A DNA stretch of 64,000 nucleotides from Glycomyces arizonensis DSM 44726 (GTDB taxonomy: Bacteria; Actinomycetota; Actinomycetes; Mycobacteriales; Micromonosporaceae), in contig NZ_AXWO01000008.1 in the NCBI RefSeq assembly GCF_000482705.1, positions 150,593 to 214,592 of the forward strand. Reading direction: 5' to 3'. Below the pieces are notes generated by a model. That model did not search any database and had not been told where the DNA came from. It was given only the letters and a program-made list of their open reading frames with translations. A program made the position numbers and the translations under genes. This document shows, piece by piece, positions 32,363 through 40,383 of this stretch (the first letter of the stretch is position 1; every line of letters begins with the position of its first letter).

Positions 32363-33613
32363 TCAGCCGATCGCGGCTTCGGCGTCGGACTGCGCCTGCT
32401 GCAGGGCCTCGGCGGGCGTGGCCGCGCCGGACAGGGCGTTCTGCACGGCGGTCCACAGCGCTTCCGAGATCTTCGGGTAGTCGGTGCCGAGGTTGTCGCT
32501 GGTGCGCCCCTTGGCCTCCTGGACGGCCGCGACCCACGGTTCGAGCTCCGGCTTGGCCTCCAGCAGGGCCTCCTGGCCCTCGGCGGTCGGCGGGATGTAG
32601 TAGGCGAAGGTCATGGCGGTCTCGACGAAGCCCTCGGGGGTGGTCATGCACTCCACGATCTGGCGGGTGACGTCGTAGCGGCCGGTGTCGGACTGGACTG
32701 GCGCGATGATGAACTCGCCGCCGGTCGGCGCCGGGGCGACGCCGCCGGACTGCGCCGGGATCTGGATGACCCCGGTCTCGAATCCGGCCTCGGCGGCGCT
32801 GTTGACCTGCCAGGTGCCGTTGACGGCGAAGCCGAACTCGCCGGTGAGGAACTCCTCCCACGTGGTGTTCTGGGAGTTGGTGAGCACCGAGTTGGGCGCG
32901 TAGCCGGATTCGAGCCAGCCGGTCCACAGCTCCAGGGCGGCCTGGGCCTCGGGCGAGTCGAGGTCGCGCAGGTCGGCCCCGGCGCCCCAGAACCAGGGCA
33001 GGAACTGGAAGGAGCCTTCTTCGGTGCCGATGGCGGCGAAGGTGATGCCCTTGTCGCCGTTACCGGTGACTTGGGCGAGCGCGGCCGTCAGCGAGTCCCA
33101 GTCGGTGATCGAGGCGGGGTCGACTCCGGCGGCGGCGAGGACGTCGGCGTTGTAGTAGATGGCGAGGGTGTTCGCGCCGACCGGGATGCCGTAGGTCTTG
33201 TCGTCGACGACACCGGCGGCGAGCAGGTTCTCGTCGACGCCGGTCACGTCGAGCCCGAGCTCGTCCACGGTGGTCAGCATCCCGGTGTCGGCCAGTGTGG
33301 ACACGGCCGGGTTGTCGAGCAGGATGATGTCCGGGCTGGTGCCCTCCTGCGCGGCGAGCAGCGCCTGGTTGGTCAGCGCGGTGGTGTCGAAGGCGGTGCG
33401 CTCGATCGTCACCCCGGCCTCCTCGCCGCAGGCTTCGACGCGCGCGGTCCACTCGGAGTTCTCGTCGTGCTGCGGGTAGGGGTCCCACCACGTGTAGGTG
33501 TCGGCGTCGCCGCCGCCGTCACCGCCGCCGGACGAGCAGGCCGCGGCCGCGGCGAGCGCCACGACCGCCAGACCCGCCGCGGCGGATCGGGCGAGGGGTC
33601 GGTTGTGCTTCAT
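32363..33613 (-). CDS. CUT1-type sugar ABC transporter, substrate-binding lipoprotein, GH127 operon
   Basis: A 416-residue solute-binding protein. Signal peptide SAAAGLAVVALAAAAACSSGG has a lipobox (AAAC), followed by a Gly/Asp-rich linker. Mature motifs: DTYTWWDPYPQHDENSEW, EGTSPDIILLDNPAV, EEFLTGEFGFAVNGTWQ. AAGGAGG lies 9 bases before the ATG, the strongest ribosome site in the operon. It follows lacI by 60 bp. Confidence 0.9.
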   Translation of the reverse strand: MKHNRPLARSAAAGLAVVALAAAAACSSGGGDGGGDADTYTWWDPYPQHDENSEWTARVEACGEEAGVTIERTAFDTTALTNQALLAAQEGTSPDIILLDNPAVSTLADTGMLTTVDELGLDVTGVDENLLAAGVVDDKTYGIPVGANTLAIYYNADVLAAAGVDPASITDWDSLTAALAQVTGNGDKGITFAAIGTEEGSFQFLPWFWGAGADLRDLDSPEAQAALELWTGWLESGYAPNSVLTNSQNTTWEEFLTGEFGFAVNGTWQVNSAAEAGFETGVIQIPAQSGGVAPAPTGGEFIIAPVQSDTGRYDVTRQIVECMTTPEGFVETAMTFAYYIPPTAEGQEALLEAKPELEPWVAAVQEAKGRTSDNLGTDYPKISEALWTAVQNALSGAATPAEALQQAQSDAEAAIG

Positions 33614-33673
33614 GGGTTGTTCCTCCTTGAACGGAACTCGGCCGGCGTCCTGCCGGGCGAGGTGAGGGGACGG

Positions 33674-34711
33674 TCAGGTTCGGCGCGGCGGGGCGGTGCT
33701 GCCCCGGTCCGCGAGTTCGGGCGAGACGAACCGCACCACGTGCGGGGCGCTCTCGGGTTCCTGCTTCTCGATGCGGCGCACGAGCTGACGCACCGCCATG
33801 CGGCCGAGCCGGTCGGGCGCGCTCTCGATCGAGGAGAACGGCAGCGAGAAGGTGCGGGCGAACTCGTCCGAGTAGCGGCCGACGACCGAGAGGTCGCCGG
33901 GCGCGGACAGGTGCCGCTCGTGCAGGACGGTGGGCAGGGCCGCGGCGGCGGCCTCGTTGTTGAGCAGCAGGCCCGTGGCGTCCGGGTGGGCGTCGAGCAG
34001 GGCGTGCAGTCGGCGGCCGATCTCGGGCTGCCCGGAGGAGCCGAAGGCGGCGTGCAGGGCGAGGCCGCGGGCGGCGGCGGCTTCGAGGGCGGCGTTCTGC
34101 AACCGCCACACGTAGGCGCCGCCGCGCTCGATCACGTGCTCGGGCTGCGAGACGAGGATGAGTTCGCGGTGGCCGAGCGAGGCCAGGTGCTCGACCATGA
34201 CGCGCCCGGCCTCTTCGAAGTCGAGGTCGAAGACGTCGACGCCGGTGCAGTCGGCGGGAAGGCCGACCAGGGCGCCCGGCTGGGGGGCGGCGCGGAGCAC
34301 CGGCAGGCGGTCGTCGTCCTCGGCGACGTTGAGCAGGACGACGCCGTCGACCATGCGCGAGTCGGTGATCCGCTTGAGCGCCTGGGGCCCGTTGGGGTCG
34401 GAGCTGAGCAGGATGTCGTATCCGGCGTCGCGGGCGGAGTCGGTCACGCCCTGGATGTACTGGAGCATCGCGGGGGCGAACTCGTCGGGGAGGAACTGGG
34501 CGAGCAGGCCGATCACCTTCGACTGGGACGTGGCCAGGGCGCGGGCCCCGGCGTTCGGCGTGTAGCCCAGCTCGCGCACGGCCCGCTCGACGCGGGCGCG
34601 CACCTCGTCCGAGATGGCGCGCTTGCCGCTCAGGGCGTATGACACCGTCGAGCGCGACACGCCCGCGGCGCGGGCGACGTCCCCGATGGTGACCACGGCG
34701 TCCTCCTTCAT
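33674..34711 (-). CDS. LacI-family transcriptional regulator of the GH127 regulon
   Basis: A 345-residue LacI repressor. HTH VTIGDVARAAGVSRSTVSYALSGKR at residues about 7-31, then TPNAGARALATSQSKVIGLLAQF. Effector domain with MVDGVVLLNVAEDDDRLPVL, GVDVFDLDFEEAGRVMVEHL and TGLLLNNEAAAAALPTVL. It is divergent from a secreted glycosidase. Three palindromes of the type TCGAACCGGTTCGA lie in the 193-bp gap, so it probably controls both that gene and its own operon (binding protein, permeases, GH127). The start MKEDAVV follows the AGGATG-free CCGACGATG region; a GTG five codons later is possible. Confidence 0.9.
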   Translation of the reverse strand: MKEDAVVTIGDVARAAGVSRSTVSYALSGKRAISDEVRARVERAVRELGYTPNAGARALATSQSKVIGLLAQFLPDEFAPAMLQYIQGVTDSARDAGYDILLSSDPNGPQALKRITDSRMVDGVVLLNVAEDDDRLPVLRAAPQPGALVGLPADCTGVDVFDLDFEEAGRVMVEHLASLGHRELILVSQPEHVIERGGAYVWRLQNAALEAAAARGLALHAAFGSSGQPEIGRRLHALLDAHPDATGLLLNNEAAAAALPTVLHERHLSAPGDLSVVGRYSDEFARTFSLPFSSIESAPDRLGRMAVRQLVRRIEKQEPESAPHVVRFVSPELADRGSTAPPRRT

Positions 34712-34727
34712 CGTCGGCTCTGTTGAA

Positions 34728-34741
34728 TCGAACCGGTTCGA
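34728..34741. promoter_or_regulatory. LacI operator A, perfect palindrome
   Basis: TCGAACCGGTTCGA, a perfect 14-bp palindrome 16 bases before the lacI start. Same core as two further sites in this gap. Confidence 0.8.
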
Positions 34742-34826
34742 ATCATAGTCGCTCGATCGCGAGAGCGCAAGCCCCAATACAGGGACTTGAGCTGGGAAAA
34801 TACAACAAGACATTGAAGTTCTTGCA

Positions 34827-34841
34827 TCGAACGGGGTTCGA
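34827..34841. promoter_or_regulatory. LacI operator B
   Basis: TCGAACGGGGTTCGA: the same half-sites as operator A with one extra centre base. It lies midway between the two divergent genes. Confidence 0.7.
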
Positions 34842-34868
34842 AACTATCGTCAGGGCTGTTCCGGAACG

Positions 34869-34882
34869 TCGAACCGGTTCAA
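34869..34882. promoter_or_regulatory. LacI operator C
   Basis: TCGAACCGGTTCAA, matching operator A at 13 of 14 positions, 22 bases before the start of the secreted glycosidase. Confidence 0.75.
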
Positions 34883-34904
34883 CTTCTCAATGAGGAGCAA
34901 TCCC

Positions 34905-36614
34905 ATGCATCGCACCGTGAAACGAGCGTTGACGCGCCTGAGCGTCCTCGCCATCGCCGTCGGCGCCGCCGTGGCGGGACCCGCCGCCCCGGCCAGCGCC
35001 GAGGGCCTGACCCTCAACGTCGACATCGGACAGGTCGTGCGCCCGGCGACGCAGGTCGCCTCCGGCGGCCTGTACGGCGTCGACGCCGACAAGCCGACCG
35101 TCGACATGCTGCTGCCGCTCAATCCGACCGGTTTCACCCAGCCCGCGCCCGGCACCCAGCAACTGGGCAACGGCGCGACCGAGCCGTGCTGCGACTCGCT
35201 CGACGTCGGCGGCAACCTCATCAGCTCCGGCGCCCAGCAGTTCATCCGCATGCCGGACATCTACCCGGACTTCCCCTATCGGTGGCAGGGCTGGGGCGAC
35301 TGGGAGGACAAGGTCACCACCATGGTGAACGACCGCCTGGCCGAGACCGCCATGACCAACATCCGCGGCTGGGAGCTGTGGAACGAGCCCGACTGGACGT
35401 GGGACGCCTCGGCGGGCTCGTTCAACGACGGCTGGACGCGCACCTACAACCTGGTGCGCTCCCTGGACCCGGTCACCCCGATCGTCGGCCCGAGCTGGTC
35501 GTACTACGGCCATGACAAGATGCTCGACTTCATGACGCACGCCCGGGACACCGGCACGCTCCCGGACGTGATCGTGTGGCACGAGCTCACCGACATGGAC
35601 TGGAACAACTTCGACGAGCACGTCGCCGACTTCCGCGCCATCGAGAACCAGCTGGGTGTCTCGCATCGGCCCATCGCCATCAACGAGTACAACAGCCGCA
35701 ACCAGATGGACATCCCCAGTGTGGCCGTGCACTGGATGGCCGTGTTCGAGCGCTACGGCGCCCGCGAGGCCCATCGCGCCTACTGGTTCGAGGCCGGCAC
35801 CTTCGACGGCCTGTTCACGCTGGACAACCGGCCGACCGCCTCGTACTGGGTCTACCGCTGGTACGGGGCGATGACGGGGAACATGGTGGCCACGACGCCG
35901 AACAGCTGGCTCGACGGCATGGCCTCCTACGACTCCAGCCGCAAGATCGTCAACGTCGTCTTCGGCGGCGACTGGGGCGACAACGCCGTGCACGTCGAAG
36001 GACTCGGCGCGCTCGGCTCCTCGGTGGACGTGCGGGTCCTCTACACCCCGGGTTCGGGGCGCAACACGCACGTCGCCTCCCCCACCGTCGTCACCGACAC
36101 GACGATGGCCGTGTCGGGCGGCCAGATCACGGTCCCGGTGGACGGCATGAACGCCGAGGGGGCCTACCAGCTCCTGATCACCCCGGCGGGCGGCCCGACC
36201 ACGTCCTGGCAGCAGGTCTACGAGGCCGAGAACGCCACGGTCGTCAACGCGAACACCTTCGGCTCGGGCAATGCGTCGAACGGCTACTACGTGGGTCAGA
36301 TCGACAACTCCGGCGACATGCGCTCGGACTCCTTCGTGGACTTCACCGTGGACGTCCCCGACTCGCGGAGCTACACGATGACGATCAGGTACGCCAACGG
36401 CACGGGCGCGACCTCGACGCACGGCCTGGCCTACAACGGCGGGGCGTGGTCCACGGTCTCGTACGCGCCGACCGCCGGATGGGCGCAGTTCGCCACCACG
36501 AGTGTGACGGTCGACCTGCACGAGGGATACAACATGATCCGCCTGGCCAAGGGCTCGCCGTATTTCGGCGGGGGCACCGGTTACGCGGAGCTGGACAGCA
36601 TCACGCTGTCCTGA
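34905..36614 (+). CDS. secreted clan GH-A glycosidase (GH39-like) with C-terminal CBM6/CBM35-type domain
   Basis: A 569-residue secreted enzyme. Sec signal: VKRALTRLSVLAIAVGAAVA, ending PASAEG. Residues about 35-330 form a TIM barrel with the clan-A acid/base Glu161 in RGWELWNEPDW and nucleophile Glu261 in IAINEYNSRNQ, 100 residues apart as expected. Residues about 335-425 are a beta-sandwich. The final 135 residues (YEAENATVVNANTFGSGNAS ... GYAELDSITLS) are a CBM6/35-type carbohydrate-binding domain with the YEAE start and YAELDSI end. A GAGGAG site precedes the ATG. Shared operators place it with the GH127/ABC operon. GH39 includes an actinobacterial enzyme on arabinogalactan side chains, so a role in releasing arabinose-containing fragments is plausible but unproven; the GH family number is not certain. 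Confidence 0.78.
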   Translation: MHRTVKRALTRLSVLAIAVGAAVAGPAAPASAEGLTLNVDIGQVVRPATQVASGGLYGVDADKPTVDMLLPLNPTGFTQPAPGTQQLGNGATEPCCDSLDVGGNLISSGAQQFIRMPDIYPDFPYRWQGWGDWEDKVTTMVNDRLAETAMTNIRGWELWNEPDWTWDASAGSFNDGWTRTYNLVRSLDPVTPIVGPSWSYYGHDKMLDFMTHARDTGTLPDVIVWHELTDMDWNNFDEHVADFRAIENQLGVSHRPIAINEYNSRNQMDIPSVAVHWMAVFERYGAREAHRAYWFEAGTFDGLFTLDNRPTASYWVYRWYGAMTGNMVATTPNSWLDGMASYDSSRKIVNVVFGGDWGDNAVHVEGLGALGSSVDVRVLYTPGSGRNTHVASPTVVTDTTMAVSGGQITVPVDGMNAEGAYQLLITPAGGPTTSWQQVYEAENATVVNANTFGSGNASNGYYVGQIDNSGDMRSDSFVDFTVDVPDSRSYTMTIRYANGTGATSTHGLAYNGGAWSTVSYAPTAGWAQFATTSVTVDLHEGYNMIRLAKGSPYFGGGTGYAELDSITLS

Positions 36615-36620
36615 GGCACG

Positions 36621-36656
36621 GGCCGACGCGCCGCCTGCGCGGGCGGCGCGTCGGCC
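36621..36656 (+). terminator. terminator hairpin after the GH39-like gene
   Basis: A perfect 15-bp stem (GGCCGACGCGCCGCC with GGCGGCGCGTCGGCC) and 6-base loop, 6 bases after the stop. Confidence 0.8.
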
Positions 36657-36691
36657 TCAGCCGCGAGCCGCTCCGCCGGGTGCGTTGCGCC

Positions 36692-36714
36692 AAGTTTATA
36701 TACGAGGTAAACTT
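36692..36714. promoter_or_regulatory. candidate TetR operator upstream of the membrane protein/tetR pair
   Basis: AAGTTTA and TAAACTT form 7-bp inverted arms around a 9-base centre, in an AT-rich patch 38 bases before the ATG. This arrangement fits autorepression by the TetR gene at the end of the two-gene operon. Confidence 0.55.
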
Positions 36715-36752
36715 ACAACGTACACAAACTTGACGCCCCCTTTGGAGCCCTC

Positions 36753-37184
36753 ATGACCCTCCTCGCCGTCGTCCTCCCTCTCATATGGCTGGCCTGGCTG
36801 GCCCTCATCGACTGGGTGCCGATGCCCCCGCTCAACGACCTGACCCCGGACAACCGCCGCTCGCGCCTGCTCGCCGCAGTGATCAACTACCCGTTCCCGC
36901 TGCTCGTCTCAGGCGGCGTCGCCCTCGGCGAGACGTGGTCGCTCATCGCGGCGGCGGCGCTGTGCTGCCTCACCCTGGCCGGGCACCTGCTCAGCTGGTG
37001 GCTGCCCTACTTCGGACTCGGCTCGGCCTCCCAGCGGGAGGTCTACGAGCGCGACTACGCCCGCACGCTGAAGATCCTGCCCGCCGAGGGGCACGACGTC
37101 GTCCCCGACGTCCAGCACCTGGTGGTCGGCGCGCTCACCCTGGCCATGCTCGCCACGACGCTGACTGTCACGCTGTCCCCATGA
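36753..37184 (+). CDS. small membrane protein of unknown function
   Basis: A 143-residue protein with four hydrophobic spans: LLAVVLPLIWLAWLALI, INYPFPLLVSGGVALG, TWSLIAAAALCCLTLAGHLL and HLVVGALTLAMLATTLTVTL. Between spans three and four is a charged segment (GSASQREVYERDYARTLKILP). No family is recognised. The start follows TTTGGAG. Its stop overlaps the tetR start (ATGA), so the two genes are one unit, with this protein probably the regulated product, for example an efflux or stress membrane protein. Confidence 0.65.
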   Translation: MTLLAVVLPLIWLAWLALIDWVPMPPLNDLTPDNRRSRLLAAVINYPFPLLVSGGVALGETWSLIAAAALCCLTLAGHLLSWWLPYFGLGSASQREVYERDYARTLKILPAEGHDVVPDVQHLVVGALTLAMLATTLTVTLSP

Positions 37185-37792
37185 GTCACGCAACGCGCCG
37201 CGGCGGGCGACCTGCCAGGATCACCGCCGAGCAGGTCGTCACCGCGGCCATCGAGCTGCTCGACGCCGAGGGGCTGAACGCCTTGACCATGCGGAACCTC
37301 GGCGCCCGGCTCGGGGTGACCGCGATGTCGCTGTACCGGCACCTCCCCGGCCGCGACGCGGTCCTGTCCGCGGTCGTCAACCGGCTGTTCGCCTCCGCGC
37401 TCACCGGCCTCGACCCCGGTCCGACGTGGAGTGAGGCGGTGACGCGGTTCGCCGTGTCCTACCGCCGCATGCTGCTCGGCCACCCGCACGCCGTGCCGCT
37501 GCTGGCCACGCATCCGCTCGACGTCGACGCCGCACTGCCGCTGCTGGCCGGGGTGCTCGACCGCTTCGACGACACGGGGATCGGGCGGGAGCAGGCGCTG
37601 ATCACCCTCCAGTCCGTCGGTGTCTACGTCCTGGGGCACGCGCTCGCGCAGGTGGGCACGCCGCCCGGTGAGGACGGCGCGGCGCCGCCGTCCGATCCGG
37701 CCGCGCTGGACTACTACGACCGGTGGTTCGCCGCGGGGCTGGACGCCATCGTCACCGGCTTCGGGCGGCGGCACGAGACCGGAGCCGATTGA
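37181..37792 (+). CDS. TetR-family transcriptional regulator
   Basis: A 203-residue regulator. DNA-binding region: ITAEQVVTAAIELLDAEGLNALTMRNLGARLGVTAMSLYRHLPGRDAVLSAV in pieces, residues about 15-65. The MSLYRHLPGRD recognition helix and the LNALTMRNLG segment are like the TetR_C_1 (TetR(D)-type) class. The C-terminal half has YRRMLLGHPHAVPLLATHPL. It is translationally coupled to the upstream membrane protein gene and probably represses that operon through the inverted repeat ahead of it. Confidence 0.87.
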   Translation: MSHATRRGGRPARITAEQVVTAAIELLDAEGLNALTMRNLGARLGVTAMSLYRHLPGRDAVLSAVVNRLFASALTGLDPGPTWSEAVTRFAVSYRRMLLGHPHAVPLLATHPLDVDAALPLLAGVLDRFDDTGIGREQALITLQSVGVYVLGHALAQVGTPPGEDGAAPPSDPAALDYYDRWFAAGLDAIVTGFGRRHETGAD

Positions 37793-37825
37793 GGACGCTC
37801 CGCGCAGTGTCACCCCCCAGGCGAG

Positions 37826-37891
37826 GGAGCCGCCGACCGGCGCGCTCGGGCCGTGTCGCATCACGGCGACGAGCGGTCGGTCGGCGGCTCC
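37826..37891 (+). terminator. long hairpin after tetR
   Basis: Arms GGAGCCGCCGACC and GGTCGGCGGCTCC (13 bp, perfect) with a 40-base loop, 33 bases after the tetR stop. Probably terminates the tetR transcript. Confidence 0.5.
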
Positions 37892-37903
37892 ATTCTCGAT
37901 CGG

Positions 37904-37947
37904 GCGTCCGCGGCTCGGCGCCGTCCAGGCCGCCGAGCCGCGGACGC
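37904..37947 (-). terminator. terminator hairpin for the DUF4360 gene
   Basis: A perfect 16-bp stem (GCGTCCGCGGCTCGGC with GCCGAGCCGCGGACGC) and 12-base loop, 23 bases beyond the DUF4360 stop on the minus strand. Confidence 0.7.
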
Positions 37948-37970
37948 GGTATCACCGCGCGGGTCTGCTC

Positions 37971-38639
37971 CTATTCCTCGATGGGGCAGCGCTTCCACGC
38001 GAAGTGGTAAACGGTCTCGATGTCGCCGTCCGTGGAGTCCATGGCCATGAAGCTCACCAGGTCGGGGTCGTCACCGGCTCTCACGCGCAGCTCGGTGTTG
38101 ATGTTGAAGTTGCGCTCCTCGCCGCAGGGCTTGTAGACGAGCTGGGGCGCGTCGACTTCGTCGCTGAACTGCCAGTTGTCGCTGTACGGGCCTTCCAGCA
38201 CATGGGTGGCGCTGGAGGTCTGGGCGTCGCCGGAGAAGTAGTAGCTCGCCTTCTGCGTGCCGGTGGCGCCCTCCTCGAGGTAGCCGAAGCCGCGGTAGTC
38301 GGCGCGCGCGATCGCGTAGGTGAATCCGCCGGGGACGTTCACGATCAGGTTGAGCTGGCAGTTCTTGCGGAAGTCCAGCGGACTGGAGTCGCCGCCGGCC
38401 TGCGCCAGGTAGTCGCTGTAGGTCACGGTGAACGAGGTGTTGCCCTCGTTGACCGCGACCGCGGCGGTGCCCGCCGGGCAGCCGGAGCCGTTGACGGTGG
38501 CCACGTCGATGACGATGCTGTCGGGCGGCGGGTTGGTGAAGTGGGGGCCGGCGACCGCGGGCTGGGCCACGCTGGTCAGCAGCACTGTCGCCAGGGCGAT
38601 CATCCCGGCGAACAGTGACGACTTGCGGAGGATGTTCAT
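37971..38639 (-). CDS. secreted DUF4360 protein
   Basis: A 222-residue secreted protein of the DUF4360 family; its function is unknown. A Sec signal (SLFAGMIALATVLLTSVAQP, ending AVAGPH) is followed by the family pattern: PPPDSIVIDVATVNGSGCPAGT, a central KNCQLNLIVNVPGGFTYAI, ADYRGFGYLEEGA and a C-terminal PCGEERNFNINTELRV. Four cysteines in the mature part can form two disulfides. The family is found in actinobacteria and filamentous fungi. It reads away from the AT-rich gap to its right. GC content is lower than that of its neighbours. Confidence 0.85.
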   Translation of the reverse strand: MNILRKSSLFAGMIALATVLLTSVAQPAVAGPHFTNPPPDSIVIDVATVNGSGCPAGTAAVAVNEGNTSFTVTYSDYLAQAGGDSSPLDFRKNCQLNLIVNVPGGFTYAIARADYRGFGYLEEGATGTQKASYYFSGDAQTSSATHVLEGPYSDNWQFSDEVDAPQLVYKPCGEERNFNINTELRVRAGDDPDLVSFMAMDSTDGDIETVYHFAWKRCPIEE

Positions 38640-39184
38640 TTGATCCCTTTCTGGAGTTTTCGGGCAATCGATGCCGACCGTGAACGGCGGCATAGGGATC
38701 GGAGGGAATGATCCGCAGAGGCGCCGGGGGTGGGAGCACTGTGGGCGCTCCAGCGACGGGCCTGCGGCCGGATCGGCTCACCGAGTTGTGCTCCAGATTG
38801 CACGATCCATACATCTACATATATCTATAAAACCGGAATAGGTCAAGAAGTATCCTCAATCTCCTTTTAGAACGAAAAGTGACGCAAAATCTACATATTA
38901 TGGTCTAAGTTCCGATAAATCATGACAGCTGGCAGCGGAAATCGTTCCGCGCATCGACCGGGCAATCGCTTCCAAGAACACCCGCCGCTTCCCCGCCGAG
39001 GGCGACCGCACCCCTCCACCCGATCGCCACCGGCCGGTGTGGCTCGCGTCATAAAAAGTCATACCGGCAAGTAACTCAGAGTAACGCTGTAACCATCTGA
39101 GAGTGCTCGTCCGCGGGCGGCGGAAGCCGCGCATCGGCAGGGCACGAACGACCACCGACACTCAGACACCAAGGGAGACCTGCA
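38640..39184. other. 545-bp AT-rich divergent intergenic region
   Basis: No gene is supported. Positions about 38811-38935 are strikingly AT-rich for this genome (runs such as CATATATCTATAAAA and TACATATTATGG), then GC rises again. It must hold the promoters of the DUF4360 gene (left) and the beta-propeller gene (right); no operator palindrome was recognised. An AAGGGAGACC ribosome site for the propeller gene is at its right end. Confidence 0.6.
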
Positions 39185-40300
39185 TTGACGCATCGCAAGG
39201 TGTACCTCGCCGTAGGCAGGAAGAACACCCGGATCTACCGGTTCGACCCGATCGACGGCGACACCCGCGTGGTGGGGAACGTGCCGCCGTATGAGAGCGG
39301 CTACACCGCCATGGGAGCCCAGTACCGCGGCGAGAACAAGGAGCCTCTGCTCTTCGCCGTCAGCGGTGACAAGCTCATCACCATCGACGTGGAGGCGGGC
39401 ACGCTCGACAGCCACGTCGTCGAAGACCTGCCGGGCCACGAGACCTGGTTCGACGGCGACATGAGCGGCGACGGGAAGACCCTGTTCGTCGCGGGCGACG
39501 GCAACGGCCCCAGCTACTCGATCGACGTGGTGGCCAAGAAGGCCGCCACCGGCCACAAGCCCGGCGGCGGCCGGTGGGACGACTTCGCCCGCCACCCGAA
39601 GGACGACCGGCTGATCTCGGTGGAGGGCGACAACGGCGACCTGCTCCACGTGGACCAGAGCAAGGACCCGATGAAGACCGTGCTCAAGCAGCAGGTCTTC
39701 AAGCCCGCCGAGGCGAGTGGTTCCGCCGGGTCGCGGCGGTCCTATTCGGCGATGTTCTTCGACCAGATCGGCAACTTCTACGCCGTGGACTCCGCGGGGA
39801 ACGTCAACCACCTGGACATGACCAAGAGCGACATCCCGGAGAAAGCCGAGCGCATCGGCAACGGGAAGATCCCGGTCGACGGCCTGGAGGTCATGAACGG
39901 GGCGGGCCTCATCGCGGAGATGCGGATCAAGCCCAGCTACGACGAGATCGTCATCGGCAAGAAGTTCAACACCTCCTGGGAGAGCTCCGCTCCCCGAGGC
40001 AAGGTGTACAGCTTCGAACTGACCGTCAAAGCCGTCACCAAGAGCACGAACGAGAATTCGGACCTGCACAGGTTCCGGATCTCGTTCGACCTGCCGACCG
40101 TGGAGGGCGTCAAGGTCGACGCCTCGGGAGTCGACGTCCTCTACGCCGACGGCAAGGCGTACGTGGACTCCAAGACCGACCAGTTCCTGAAGGGCGGGGA
40201 GTCGCGCCCCATCGCCGTGCAGATCACCGTCCCCGGCGACCCGGGCGTGCTCCCGCACGAGTACCCGCTCAACGGGCTGCGGGCCACCAGGCTGGCCTGA
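39185..40300 (+). CDS. beta-propeller protein (DUF6923-like), TTG start
   Basis: A 371-residue protein with no signal peptide or membrane span. It has repeated strand patterns of a propeller: VYLAVGRKNTRIYRFDPIDGD, LLFAVSGDKLITIDVEAGT, GKTLFVAGDGNGPSYSIDVV, DRLISVEGDNGDLLHVDQS and NFYAVDSAGNVNHLD. The last 100 residues form a separate beta-rich part (GKVYSFELTVKAVTKSTNEN ... AVQITVPGD). This resembles the DUF6923 propellers seen in secreted or cell-surface contexts. The start is TTG, four bases after GGGAGACC; no better ATG or GTG is in frame upstream. GC and codon use are visibly less extreme than around it. The role is unknown; ligand binding or a secreted-by-other-route effector are options. 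Confidence 0.7.
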   Translation: MTHRKVYLAVGRKNTRIYRFDPIDGDTRVVGNVPPYESGYTAMGAQYRGENKEPLLFAVSGDKLITIDVEAGTLDSHVVEDLPGHETWFDGDMSGDGKTLFVAGDGNGPSYSIDVVAKKAATGHKPGGGRWDDFARHPKDDRLISVEGDNGDLLHVDQSKDPMKTVLKQQVFKPAEASGSAGSRRSYSAMFFDQIGNFYAVDSAGNVNHLDMTKSDIPEKAERIGNGKIPVDGLEVMNGAGLIAEMRIKPSYDEIVIGKKFNTSWESSAPRGKVYSFELTVKAVTKSTNENSDLHRFRISFDLPTVEGVKVDASGVDVLYADGKAYVDSKTDQFLKGGESRPIAVQITVPGDPGVLPHEYPLNGLRATRLA

Positions 40301-40344
40301 GCGGAGCCGCCCGACAGGGGGCCCCACCCGGGAACGCGCTGATA

Positions 40345-40374
40345 ACGGTCCCGCCCGTGCCCGGGCGGGACCGT
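40345..40374. terminator. bidirectional terminator between convergent genes
   Basis: A perfect 13-bp stem (ACGGTCCCGCCCG with CGGGCGGGACCGT) and a TGCC loop, centred in the 83-bp gap between the propeller gene and the ABC exporter. Confidence 0.75.
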
Positions 40375-40383
40375 CGAACACTG

